Assembly (NCBI RefSeq): GCF_035712445.1
Contig: NZ_DASTAT010000068.1
Coordinates: forward strand, 62,001 to 126,000
Direction of reading: 5' to 3'
Length of the DNA stretch: 64,000 bases
DNA from: Oligoflexus sp.
Lineage (GTDB): Bacteria; Bdellovibrionota_B; Oligoflexia; Oligoflexales; Oligoflexaceae
A program made the translations under genes and the position numbers. Under the pieces are notes generated by a model that saw only the letters and a program-made list of their open reading frames with translations, made no database searches and was not told where the DNA came from. Below are positions 35,057 through 43,758 of the stretch, piece after piece; position 1 is the stretch's first letter; every line of letters starts with the position of its first letter.

Positions 35057-36329
35057 GCAGAGACGAGTGGTGGTCACAGGCCTTGGCGTCGTGGCCCCCA
35101 ACGCGAAAAATTGCGCGGAATTTGTGGAAGCCTTGCGTGCGACGCGCTCGGGTTTGCGATTCATTCCCCGCCTGCAGGAACTTGGATTCGCCTGCCAGGT
35201 CGGTGGCATTCCCCAGGGCATGAAGGAAGTTGCCGAGACGCTCTTCTCGGAAGATCTTCGCTTCGCTATGAACGAGTACATCACCTATGCTGCGATCGCT
35301 TCTTTGGAAGCCTTTGCGGATGCGGGCCTCAAACCCGTGCCGGCGAACGCGGACAAAGCGATGGAAGATACCGGCGCCATCATCGGCACCGGCATCGGTG
35401 GACTCGATACCTTCTCGGATAAAGTTTACCCCAACGTCGCTGCGCACAAGATCAAACGCCTCGGCTCGTCCGTGGTGGAACAGATCATGGCCAGCGGTGC
35501 CTCGGCGCGGGTCGGCGGTTTGCTCGGTTTGGGTGGTGAGGTGACGAGCAATAGCTCCGCCTGCAACACCGGAACCGAAGCCATTGTGATGGGCGTACGC
35601 TCCATTCAATGGGGTCTGGCCGATCGCATGGTGGTCGGGGGTGCGGAAGGATCAGACCCGCATATCTGGTCCGGTTTTGATTCCATGCGCGTACTCAATC
35701 GTGGTCATAACCACGATCCGGAAGCTGCCTCACGCCCATTGAGCGCAAGCGCCGGTGGATTTATTCCTGGCAGTGGTGCCGGGATCCTGGTGATTGAAGA
35801 ATTGGAAACCGCGCTGAGACGTGGTGCTAAGATCTATGCAGAAATTATCGGAACAGCTGCGAACTCCGGCGGGATGCGTGCAGGCGGCAGCATGACCGCG
35901 CCAAGCGCTCCGGGAGTCCAGGTATGTATACGAAAAGCCTTGATGCAAGCTGAGATTTCTCCTGATAGTATCGACTACATCAATGGTCATCTCACTGCGA
36001 CAATGGCTGACCCCATGGAGGTTAGGAATTGGTCTGAAGCATTGGAACTCGGTCCTGATCGATTCCCACGGATCAATTCCACGAAGTCCATGATCGGACA
36101 TGCTCTTGGTGGGGCGGGTGCAATCGAATCGGTTGCCACTCTCTTGCAGATGAACCACGGATTTGTGCATGGGTCACGCAACTGCGAAGACTTCCATCCA
36201 GAAGTCCAGGCATTTGAAAACTGTGTGCCCAAACAGTCTCTTGACATGCCGATCTCCATCGCGGCCAAAGCCAGTTTTGGATTCGGGGATGTAAATAGCT
36301 GTATCATTTTCAAAAAATGGAGTCAGTGA
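35049..36329 (+). CDS. Beta-ketoacyl-ACP synthase (FabF/KAS II-like) with an altered His motif
   Basis: 426 aa thiolase-fold condensing enzyme. C172 in SSACNTGTEAI is the nucleophile, and the two His residues are H314 and H351 (GHALGGAGAIE). The first His motif reads INGHLTATMAD instead of NAHGTxTxxxD, so the residue after His is Leu rather than Gly. By hand count the third-position GC falls from 28/41 codons at the start to 18/41 around codons 298-338, which suggests a mosaic or recently exchanged 3' third. It shares a packed unit with reductase, dehydratase and ACP genes (ACP starts 2 nt downstream). Substrate chain is unknown. Confidence 0.87.
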   Translation: MHKQRRVVVTGLGVVAPNAKNCAEFVEALRATRSGLRFIPRLQELGFACQVGGIPQGMKEVAETLFSEDLRFAMNEYITYAAIASLEAFADAGLKPVPANADKAMEDTGAIIGTGIGGLDTFSDKVYPNVAAHKIKRLGSSVVEQIMASGASARVGGLLGLGGEVTSNSSACNTGTEAIVMGVRSIQWGLADRMVVGGAEGSDPHIWSGFDSMRVLNRGHNHDPEAASRPLSASAGGFIPGSGAGILVIEELETALRRGAKIYAEIIGTAANSGGMRAGGSMTAPSAPGVQVCIRKALMQAEISPDSIDYINGHLTATMADPMEVRNWSEALELGPDRFPRINSTKSMIGHALGGAGAIESVATLLQMNHGFVHGSRNCEDFHPEVQAFENCVPKQSLDMPISIAAKASFGFGDVNSCIIFKKWSQ

Positions 36330-36330
36330 C

Positions 36331-36579
36331 ATGGAACAACAGGAAATTTACTCGAACGTCGTCCGCATTATCTCGAAGCATGCGAAGAACGAAGAAGCCC
36401 TCAAGACTCTGAGCCCAGAAACCCACATCATCAACGACCTGCAGGTGAACTCTGCGCGTCTGGTTGATATCGTTCTCGATTTCGAAGACACCTTCGATCT
36501 TGAAATCAGCGACGATGATGCCGATAAGATCAACACCATCGGCGATGCGGTCAAACTCGTAAAAGACCTGCTGCACTGA
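36331..36579 (+). CDS. Acyl carrier protein, non-standard serine motif
   Basis: 82 aa, acidic four-helix ACP fold. The pantetheine Ser is S41 in LQVNSARLVDIV, where the usual DSL reads NSA. It ends KLVKDLLH. Its start is 1-2 nt after the ketosynthase stop, with GGAG 8 nt upstream, so it belongs to that enzyme. It probably carries the growing acyl chain of the accessory pathway and is not the main AcpP (which has DSLDTVEL). Confidence 0.87.
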   Translation: MEQQEIYSNVVRIISKHAKNEEALKTLSPETHIINDLQVNSARLVDIVLDFEDTFDLEISDDDADKINTIGDAVKLVKDLLH

Positions 36580-36596
36580 TTCTAAGCAATCAAGGT

Positions 36597-36630
36597 ACCC
36601 AGCTCGCCCCTTGAGCTGGGTTATTTTTTT
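36597..36630 (+). terminator. Strong intrinsic terminator inside the acyl-chain cluster
   Basis: A 9-bp perfect stem, ACCCAGCTC (36597-36605) with GAGCTGGGT (36613-36621), and a 7-nt loop, followed by TATTTTTTTCC. It sits between ACP and the acyltransferase, so the downstream genes are either read through or have a second promoter. Confidence 0.85.
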
Positions 36631-36649
36631 CCTTTTGGAATGCCCGACT

Positions 36650-37396
36650 GTGGAACTCGCAGCCAGACATCGCATATCCCTTCGCGTCCAGAAATTCTGG
36701 GGCTGGATCAACCTCTTTTGGTTTGGGCCATTGTTTCTGTTTCTGCTGCGCTTCGTGGGTGGTTACCGCTGCCTGAATCGTGAAGCGGTGCGCGAGAAGC
36801 TGGAAGGCATTCTGAAAGATCATCCGAACCGGCCCGTGCTCCTCTGCGCGAATCACATGACCATGATCGATTCGATGCTGATCACGCGCTTCCTCTTCCC
36901 GTTCCCGACCCTCTTCACCCACTTCGAACGCTTTCCCTGGAACATTCCCGAGCTGCAGAACTTTGGGGTCAACCCTTTGACAAGGCTGATGTGTTACCTC
37001 GGCAAGTGCGTGTACGTGGAGCGGAGCGGCTCTGTGGAATCGCGGAAGCTTTCGTGGTCGAAGGTCACCTGGCTCAATCATCAGGGTGATTTCATCTGCG
37101 TTTTTCCCGAAGGCGGTCGCACCCGCATCGGTCGCGTCGATCGTGACGCCGCTGTCTACGGCGTGGGTCAGCTGATTCAGGATAACCCAAGAACCCTCGT
37201 CGTCTGCGTTTACCTGCGTGGCAAGGGCCAGGACAATTACAGTTTCTTTCCGCGCTACGGCGAGGAATTTTTCCTGGACGTCGAAGTCTGCGACTGCAAA
37301 GTGATTCCGGGCCGTCGCGGCCAGAAGGAAATCACGATGCAGATGTTTGATAGCCTTGAAAACCTGGAGAAGAATTATTTTGCGGCTCGGCAATGA
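36650..37396 (+). CDS. 1-acyl-sn-glycerol-3-phosphate acyltransferase-like (PlsC family)
   Basis: 248 aa. Block I is NHMTMID (H-x4-D), block III is FPEGGRTRIGR. The N-terminal helix FWFGPLFLFLLRFVGG is membrane-associated. It would transfer an acyl group to a lysophospholipid or another lipid head. GTG 36650 is chosen because an earlier TTG (36611) lies inside the terminator hairpin. It is located directly after the ACP, so ACP-bound acyl chains may be its donor. Its end overlaps the phosphopantetheinyl transferase start by 17 nt. Confidence 0.8.
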   Translation: MELAARHRISLRVQKFWGWINLFWFGPLFLFLLRFVGGYRCLNREAVREKLEGILKDHPNRPVLLCANHMTMIDSMLITRFLFPFPTLFTHFERFPWNIPELQNFGVNPLTRLMCYLGKCVYVERSGSVESRKLSWSKVTWLNHQGDFICVFPEGGRTRIGRVDRDAAVYGVGQLIQDNPRTLVVCVYLRGKGQDNYSFFPRYGEEFFLDVEVCDCKVIPGRRGQKEITMQMFDSLENLEKNYFAARQ

Positions 37397-37940
37397 CATC
37401 GTCGATCGCAAAGCCACAGCCGGTCACAACCCGCGTTTCACCGATCGCATTCTCAATCCGCTGGAAAAATCGAGGCGTCAGTCCTGGTCCCTGGATGAAT
37501 CCTTCATCTGGTTTTACTGGGCCGCGAAGGAAGCCGCTTATAAGGCCATTCGTCAGTCCCGTGACATTCCCTTTCATCATCGTGAATTCATCGTATCGGA
37601 CGACATGACGAGGATAGTCTGGAAGGACGAAGCCTTTCAGCTTCAGCTCATCGAAGACGCCGATGCGATCTTCGCCCTGGCCACCGATGGCCAGACGTGC
37701 CAGTGTCGTTCGCAGAGGGCTGCTTTTCCCGAGGAACCGACGCCCGCGCTTCAAAGTGAAAAGGCCCGCGCGCTTCTTTTGGATCTGGCGGCCACGCATC
37801 TTTCCCTGCCGCGTTCTGAGCTATCCTTTCAGGCTGAAAACCGTATTCCCAAATTGATTCATCAGGGAAAGCCCCTGCCCCACGCCATGAGTCTCACGCA
37901 TCACGGTCGTTACGTCGCAGCTTCCCTGGCCATCCCATAA
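37380..37940 (+). CDS. 4'-phosphopantetheinyl transferase (AcpS/Sfp superfamily)
   Basis: 186 aa. The metal/CoA motif is LGNDIVDRKA at the N terminus and the catalytic helix WAAKEAAYKAI (WxxKEAxyK) near residue 60. It would activate the nearby ACP by adding the pantetheine arm. TTG 37380 is chosen with GGAGA 9 nt upstream, so translation begins inside the preceding gene. The second half is variable. It is the last gene of the acyl-chain unit; a helicase gene begins 62 nt downstream. Confidence 0.8.
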   Translation: MRLGNDIVDRKATAGHNPRFTDRILNPLEKSRRQSWSLDESFIWFYWAAKEAAYKAIRQSRDIPFHHREFIVSDDMTRIVWKDEAFQLQLIEDADAIFALATDGQTCQCRSQRAAFPEEPTPALQSEKARALLLDLAATHLSLPRSELSFQAENRIPKLIHQGKPLPHAMSLTHHGRYVAASLAIP

Positions 37941-38002
37941 GCCCTGGACAGAACCGGGGTCCCCCTATATGCTCTTTGCCCGTCAAACACGAGGACTGAT
38001 GC

Positions 38003-40303
38003 ATGAGCAGCCACGAATTAACGGACGAAGAAGAGAGCCTGATCCGCGAAGAGGAAGAGATTTTCCGCGACGTGATCGAGGCCATCTATGAAGCCCGCCG
38101 CAAGCGGCAGGCCAGCCATGAACATCTGGCCCAAAGGCTGGAGGACCTGCGCGAAGAGGCGTCCAAGGCCAAGACCGCTGACCTTCCGGCGCTCTTCGAT
38201 CAGATGAACACCCAAAGGGCGCTGATGGAACGTCAGCCGAAAAACACCCTGCCGGATATACAATCGCCCTATTTTGCGCATATGGGACTCGAGGAAAATG
38301 GCAAGCGCCGGGAAGTGCTGCTCGGCCATTTGACCTTTCTGGAAAGCCGCAAGCTGCCCATCATCGACTGGAAGCACGCTCCGATCTCGCGCATCTTCTT
38401 CAACTACCGCGAGGGCGAGGAATACGAAGAGGAACTGCCGGGCCGGGTCGCCTACGGAAAAGTCGTGAAGCGCCGCGTGGTCACGATTGCTCGCGGCCAG
38501 CTCTGGCGCATTCATGCCTTCGGCAAAAGCTATCGGAAAAAAGATGATGGCAGCTGGGTCCGCGATTCCGCTGGCTTCATTCCCAATCTTGCCGGGGGCT
38601 CCGGTTCCGCAAGTCGCACACTGCAATCGGGCCTTGGTCTGACCAATACGCCTGGGCCTGATGTATCGGCGCTGCTGGATCCGGAACAGTTCCGACTTTT
38701 GACCGCGGATGTGGAGGATCCTCTTCTGATCCTCGGCGGCGCTGGCTGCGGAAAAACCACCGTGGCTCTGCATCGCATTGCGTTCCTGCATCATCAGGAT
38801 CCCAAGACCTATCCCCAAAATAAAATACTCGTGGTCGTGCCCGAGGAAGGCCTTGTGCGCCTTTCGCGAAAACTCCTCGACAGCCTGGGGCTCGCCTCGG
38901 TGGAAGTGCGGACCTTTGATGCCTGGGTTGAAGTGCAGGCCCGTCGCATGCTGCGTTCTTTGCCGGCTCGCGTTTCCGACTACACGTCATCCAATGTCAG
39001 CCGCTTGAAAAGGCATCCCGCTCTTCTGAAGATCTTCCCCGAAATCGTACGGCGGCAGTTGGAAGAGATCATCAAGCAGCTCGATCGTCATATTCCAGGT
39101 TCGCAGCATCTCCACGGACTTTTGCGGGATCGCACGGACCTCACCATGCTCGATCGCCTGAATCAGGCGGAAGCCCAGCTGATCAAAGAAGCGGAAGCCA
39201 ACGCCGGCCATACCGCGCCGATGCAGCTGCAGAACATCAAAAAATTCTTTGATGATCGCAGAAAGCGTTACATGAACACCGTGGGCGATCGCGCGGATCT
39301 TTATACAAACTATGAACTACTCCAGCTGGCCGCCTCGCATGCGAACGGTCAGATCACAGACGGCATGATCAAAGACACCATGAGTCACGTCATGGAGCAG
39401 CTGGGACAGAATGCCGAGCAGCAGTACAGCGGCTATGCCTCCGATGTCTTGGAAACCGTCGATGGCCGCTCCTTGATTGATGATGAAAAAGAGCAGTCGA
39501 TAGCCGACACGATTGATGTCGAGGACTTTGCCGTTCTCCTTGAACTCCATTACTTCAAAAGCGGCAAGGACGTGTCCCGGCACGGCCGCCTGAAAACCTA
39601 TGCGCATATGGTGATCGACGAGGCGCAGGATCTGGCTTCCGTGGAACTGAAGGTCCTCGGTCGCGCGCTCGAAGAAGGGGCGGCGATTTCCATCGCCGGG
39701 GATGCCGCCCAGCAGATTGATCCCACGCACAGCTTCGCATCCTGGGAACATGTCCTCGATGAACTCGGCCTGCCGCGCGTTCATGCGAATCACCTGCAGA
39801 CGACCTACCGTTCCCCGGAACCGATCGCGGCCTTTGCGCATGCGATACTCGGGCCTTTGGCTCCCGCGAAAAGACCCCAGGCCATCCGCGATGGATTGCC
39901 AGTGGCCAGGACGCTCTTCCCCGATGAAGGCCAGATGGCTGTATTCCTGAGCGATACGCTCACGAACCTGATGCTGAATGAGCCCCTGGCCTCGATCGCG
40001 ATCATCACCAAATCCTGGGAATACGCGCTGTCGCTCTATAAGCTTTTGGAAGATATTCCGAAGGTGAGACTGGTGGAGGGCGGCGAATTTGAATTCCGTC
40101 CGGGCATCGACATCACGCCGGCGTCGGAAGTCAAAGGCCTGGAATTCGATTACGTGATCGTACCGGACGCCAACATCAACATCTATCTGGACAAGCCCGA
40201 GGATAGACGCCTTTTGCATGTGGCAGCGACCCGAGCGATTCACCAGCTTTGGGTGATCTCCGTGGGCCGTGAATCGCTGATACTGCCAACGCTGTCCGAT
40301 TAA
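38003..40303 (+). CDS. HelD-like UvrD-superfamily helicase/ATPase
   Basis: 766 aa. N-terminal coiled-coil arm (EEESLIREEEEIFRDVIE... to about residue 90), then a small domain, and a superfamily 1 core with P-loop GGAGCGKTTVAL (about 245-256), DEAQDLA, a TTYRSPEPIAAFA motif and VEGGEFEF...LEFDYVIVPD. HelD proteins are RNA polymerase-recycling motors best known in Gram-positive bacteria. The arm plus split core match HelD better than Rep/UvrD. GAGGA lies 7 nt before ATG 38003. The stop overlaps a convergent gene by 4 nt. Similar Gram-negative proteins exist, so the finding is notable but not exclusive. Confidence 0.82.
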   Translation: MSSHELTDEEESLIREEEEIFRDVIEAIYEARRKRQASHEHLAQRLEDLREEASKAKTADLPALFDQMNTQRALMERQPKNTLPDIQSPYFAHMGLEENGKRREVLLGHLTFLESRKLPIIDWKHAPISRIFFNYREGEEYEEELPGRVAYGKVVKRRVVTIARGQLWRIHAFGKSYRKKDDGSWVRDSAGFIPNLAGGSGSASRTLQSGLGLTNTPGPDVSALLDPEQFRLLTADVEDPLLILGGAGCGKTTVALHRIAFLHHQDPKTYPQNKILVVVPEEGLVRLSRKLLDSLGLASVEVRTFDAWVEVQARRMLRSLPARVSDYTSSNVSRLKRHPALLKIFPEIVRRQLEEIIKQLDRHIPGSQHLHGLLRDRTDLTMLDRLNQAEAQLIKEAEANAGHTAPMQLQNIKKFFDDRRKRYMNTVGDRADLYTNYELLQLAASHANGQITDGMIKDTMSHVMEQLGQNAEQQYSGYASDVLETVDGRSLIDDEKEQSIADTIDVEDFAVLLELHYFKSGKDVSRHGRLKTYAHMVIDEAQDLASVELKVLGRALEEGAAISIAGDAAQQIDPTHSFASWEHVLDELGLPRVHANHLQTTYRSPEPIAAFAHAILGPLAPAKRPQAIRDGLPVARTLFPDEGQMAVFLSDTLTNLMLNEPLASIAIITKSWEYALSLYKLLEDIPKVRLVEGGEFEFRPGIDITPASEVKGLEFDYVIVPDANINIYLDKPEDRRLLHVAATRAIHQLWVISVGRESLILPTLSD

Positions 40304-40683
40304 ACGGAAATCATGCCCTGCTTCTGCAGTTCACGAACGCCTTTCTCTGCCTGCAAAACCTGGGGAGAAAGGCCTTCCTCTTCCACTAAAAAATCATAGG
40401 CCGGTTTATAGGGCATGGATTCCAGGATATGCTTGGCCAGATGGGATTTCAAAGTCGGAGTCCTTTCCGCATTGAATTCATGAATCAAGGTGTCCTTCGC
40501 AGCGGGATCGAGCTTCATCAGCTCCCGGATGGCTTCCGATTCGAACTCGCTATAGACGCGCATCGAATCCTTGCGCAGATACTGGATGAAGGCTTTCAGC
40601 GACTTGAAGCCCCAGGACCATTCCTGTTCCACCTCATCTTCAAAAAGTGAAATGCTGAACAGAAGGGTTAATTCGTTCTTCAT
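40300..40683 (-). CDS. Small helical protein of unknown function
   Basis: 127 aa, cytoplasmic, with a Trp-rich start (WSWGFKSLKAFIQYLRK) and an acidic rest. Not recognised. ATG 40683 has no strong ribosome site. It overlaps the helicase stop by 4 nt in a convergent arrangement. Confidence 0.6.
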   Translation of the reverse strand: MKNELTLLFSISLFEDEVEQEWSWGFKSLKAFIQYLRKDSMRVYSEFESEAIRELMKLDPAAKDTLIHEFNAERTPTLKSHLAKHILESMPYKPAYDFLVEEEGLSPQVLQAEKGVRELQKQGMISV

Positions 40684-40765
40684 GGTATGACTTTCATGTG
40701 AGAGGTCCCCGGAATCCAGAACCCTCGGTAATGCAAAGCCGATGCCTGCCTTATGGATGCCGTAT

Positions 40766-40791
40766 CCAATTGAACCTATTGAAATAATTGG
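40766..40791. repeat. Inverted repeat upstream of the 7TM sensor pair
   Basis: CCAATT (40766-40771) and AATTGG (40786-40791), 14-nt spacer, in the 286-nt region before the sensor gene at 40970. A possible operator site; nothing more was seen there apart from AGGAGA before the start. Confidence 0.3.
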
Positions 40792-40969
40792 CCGCAGAAG
40801 CTGTCAACGGCCTGATCGTTGGAGTGAAGTCGCCAAAGCCTGGTCACCCTGCGTGTACACCTGCGCACTTCTTACTTTTCGATGATTTAAGGGTTTTCCC
40901 GATGGATTTTCAAAGAAATGGGTCGATGACGAGGATGGACTCAAGTCCTTACACAGGAGACCCCAGGTT

Positions 40970-43753
40970 ATGCAAACTCTTCTGCGCCTGTTCTTTATTG
41001 CTCTTCTTGGATTCACGGCAAAGCCGCTATGGGCTGACGCTGTGGAAATCTCGACGGAAATGCATGGACTGGTGATCGGACCATCGCTGCGCTTCATCGA
41101 AGACGCCCAGCGCCAGATGACCAGCGAGGATATCTTCGCTTTGGATCCCAAGGCATGGAAATCGAGCCCGCAGCAGAATCCCAACTTCGGATTCACCCGC
41201 TCGGCATACTGGGCCCGCTTCCAGATGAAAAATCCCTATGCCACGACCCAGCGCATTTTCCTGGAATATGGTTACGCCAACGCTGATTACATCGACTTCC
41301 ACATGCCCAACGAAAAGGGCGAATACAGCTGGAAGCGTTCCGGCGATCAGATGCCGATCACCGTGCGCGAAATTTCCTATCGCCTTCCGGTTTTCGTCGT
41401 CGATGTTCCGCCCGGTATCCATACCTATTTTATGCGCATTGAAACCGAAGGCGTCGTGCAGTTTCCCCTGAGGGTCTGGACACCGGAGGCTTTTCATAGC
41501 AAAAGAGCCTCCGAATCCGCCTTCCTCGGCACGGTCTACGGTTTCTTCCTCGTCATGGTCTTCTATAACCTTCTGCTCGGACTGAGCGTTCGCAGCGCCA
41601 GCTCCCTTCTTTATGTTGGATTCATCCTGGCCGGAGCCGGAAATTTCTTTGGCTACCAGGGTCTTTGGCTGGTGTTATTTCCCGACTCGATCAGTCCGCT
41701 GCTGGCCAACCAGGGTTTCATCATCTCTTCAGGATTTTTCGCATCCTTTGGCGCCATGTTCACCTATTCGTTTCTGAATCTCAAGGAACATCCACGCTTC
41801 ATCCGCTGGATGATCTATCTCGGGGGTGCGATTGGCATCTTCGTCGTCCTTCTCTGCCCTTTCTCCTATAACCTTTCTGCCAAAATATCGACGGCCAATG
41901 CTTTCGTTACGGCCTTTGCCATACTCGCCGCTGCGGGCCTCGCGTGCTACCGCCGCTTCCGTCCGGCATATTTCTTCACCTTCGCCTGGCTTCTGAGCAT
42001 CGTCGGCAACATGCTGAACCCTCTGGCTCTGGCGTCCTTGATTCCTGTCAACATGTTCACGCTTTGGGGGCCCTTCCTGGGTGTGGCGGCTGAAGTCGTG
42101 CTTATCTCCCTCGCCCTCGGCGACAAGATGCGGCTCGCGCAGGAGGAATCCGAGCAGCAGATCCGTGAACTGAACGCCGACCTGGAACGCAAGGTGGAAG
42201 AGAAAACCCGCGATATCATGGCGATCATGAAGAACATCAAACTCGGCATCTTCGCCATTCAGAAAGAAAGTTTCGCCATTCACAAGGATTATTCGCAGCA
42301 CCTTGAAGACATGCTGCATCAGACGCAGCTGCACAATCGCCCCGCGCTGCCTCTTCTCTTTCAGAACAGCACTCTTTCCAATGATGAGCAGCAGCAGGCG
42401 AAATCGGCTCTCGACTCCAGCCTGGGCGAAGATGAAATCGCCTTTGAGACCAATGCCCACTGCCTTCCGCGCGAATTGCATTACAAGGCGCCTCATGCCG
42501 AGCAGACCTTTGAACTGGACTGGAACCCCATGACCAACCCCAAAGGCGAAGTGGAGCGCGTTCTGGTGACCTGCAAGGATGTGACGGAAATCCGCCGCTA
42601 TCAGAAGGAGGCCGAACATCGGCAGAAGGAACTGAACTACATCGCCGAGCTGATCAATATCAGCCAGGAGAAATTCAGTAAGTTCTCGGCCTCGGCTCAT
42701 CATTTCCTTGAAGAAAACAAGCGTCTTCTCAACGCTTCAGCCCAGAGTGGCGATGTCCTCAAAATTCTTTTCATCAATATGCATACGGTGAAGGGCGCCG
42801 CCCGCTCTCTCGGCCTGAAAGAATTGACCAATTCCGTGCATGAGGCCGAAAACACCCTGACCTCCCTGCAGAAGGGCGAAGGAACCTGGGATCGTGAGCG
42901 GATGCTGCGTGAACTCGAAGCCGTGGCCCAGTCCCTGGCCCAGTATGATTGGATCAGCACGAACCGCTTGAATCGCTCCCTGCACACCATGGATAGCATC
43001 GAAGTCCGCATCGAGGATCTGGAGAAGGAAGTTCAGGCCATTGAAGAACTTCAGGCGAACGTCGATCATAAGACCATGAACAGCTATCTGACGACGATGA
43101 AGCGGCGGATGGCCCGCTATGCCTTCCGTCCCGCGGCCGATGTCTTCCGCGAACTCTGTGAGCCGGCGCCGCGCCTGGCCAAGGATCTGGGCAAGCTGGC
43201 CCCGCGCATTCACATTGAAGCGTCGGATATCTGCTTCACCCATCGTTCCGTCGAACTCCTGCGCAACGTCTTCGTGCACATCCTCCGCAATGCTCTGGAT
43301 CATGGCATTGAAACGGAATCCGAACGCAGGATGTCGGGCAAAGCCCCTCAGGGAACCATCGCGGTCAGCATGAAGGTCGAAGCGGACCGCAAACTCTCCC
43401 TCTGCATTCGCGATGATGGACGCGGCCTGGCGATCGGCATGATACGGGAAATTGGTATCATCAAAGGCTTTATCAGCAGCGACCAGGCCCCAGGCGCGGA
43501 TGCCCTGGCCCAGCTCATTTTTGAATCGGGTTTCAGCACCAGCGCTGGCGTCAATGAAATCTCGGGGCGTGGCGTGGGCATGGATGCCGTGAAGCGCATA
43601 CTCGAAAAAGAAGGCGCCGCAGTGAATATTGAACTGGATAAGACCAATGTCCCGGTCGGTTCCGAGTTCATTCCTTTCTATTTGCACATCACGCTTCCGG
43701 TCAGCCTTTACCGGCGCGTGGAAGCGGAGCAGAACCTGGCCATGGTGAGCTGA
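40970..43753 (+). CDS. 7TM-DISM membrane sensor with HPt and CheA-like ATPase core (copy 1)
   Basis: 927 aa. Signal peptide (about 1-23), 7TMR-DISM extracytoplasmic domain (about 24-170: FGFTRSAYWARFQ, VPPGIHTYFMRI), seven membrane segments (about 180-385), a coiled coil (about 385-420: ELNADLERKVEEKTRDI), a PAS-like cytoplasmic part, a second helix, then an HPt domain with H605 (NMHTVKGAARSLG), and from about 720 a CheA P3/P4-like core with HILRNALDHGIE, DDGRGLA and GFSTSAGVNEISGRGVGMD. It has no CheW-like P5 and no receiver. So a phosphorelay donor and its kinase are in one membrane protein. CAGGAGA lies 10 nt before ATG 40970. The next gene is a full-length paralogue 6 nt downstream. Confidence 0.85.
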   Translation: MQTLLRLFFIALLGFTAKPLWADAVEISTEMHGLVIGPSLRFIEDAQRQMTSEDIFALDPKAWKSSPQQNPNFGFTRSAYWARFQMKNPYATTQRIFLEYGYANADYIDFHMPNEKGEYSWKRSGDQMPITVREISYRLPVFVVDVPPGIHTYFMRIETEGVVQFPLRVWTPEAFHSKRASESAFLGTVYGFFLVMVFYNLLLGLSVRSASSLLYVGFILAGAGNFFGYQGLWLVLFPDSISPLLANQGFIISSGFFASFGAMFTYSFLNLKEHPRFIRWMIYLGGAIGIFVVLLCPFSYNLSAKISTANAFVTAFAILAAAGLACYRRFRPAYFFTFAWLLSIVGNMLNPLALASLIPVNMFTLWGPFLGVAAEVVLISLALGDKMRLAQEESEQQIRELNADLERKVEEKTRDIMAIMKNIKLGIFAIQKESFAIHKDYSQHLEDMLHQTQLHNRPALPLLFQNSTLSNDEQQQAKSALDSSLGEDEIAFETNAHCLPRELHYKAPHAEQTFELDWNPMTNPKGEVERVLVTCKDVTEIRRYQKEAEHRQKELNYIAELINISQEKFSKFSASAHHFLEENKRLLNASAQSGDVLKILFINMHTVKGAARSLGLKELTNSVHEAENTLTSLQKGEGTWDRERMLRELEAVAQSLAQYDWISTNRLNRSLHTMDSIEVRIEDLEKEVQAIEELQANVDHKTMNSYLTTMKRRMARYAFRPAADVFRELCEPAPRLAKDLGKLAPRIHIEASDICFTHRSVELLRNVFVHILRNALDHGIETESERRMSGKAPQGTIAVSMKVEADRKLSLCIRDDGRGLAIGMIREIGIIKGFISSDQAPGADALAQLIFESGFSTSAGVNEISGRGVGMDAVKRILEKEGAAVNIELDKTNVPVGSEFIPFYLHITLPVSLYRRVEAEQNLAMVS

Positions 43754-43758
43754 AGTCC

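Noticed and set aside
36611..36649. Longer acyltransferase start at TTG 36611
   Set aside because: It lies inside the terminator hairpin and lacks a ribosome site; GTG 36650 gives a normal N terminus.
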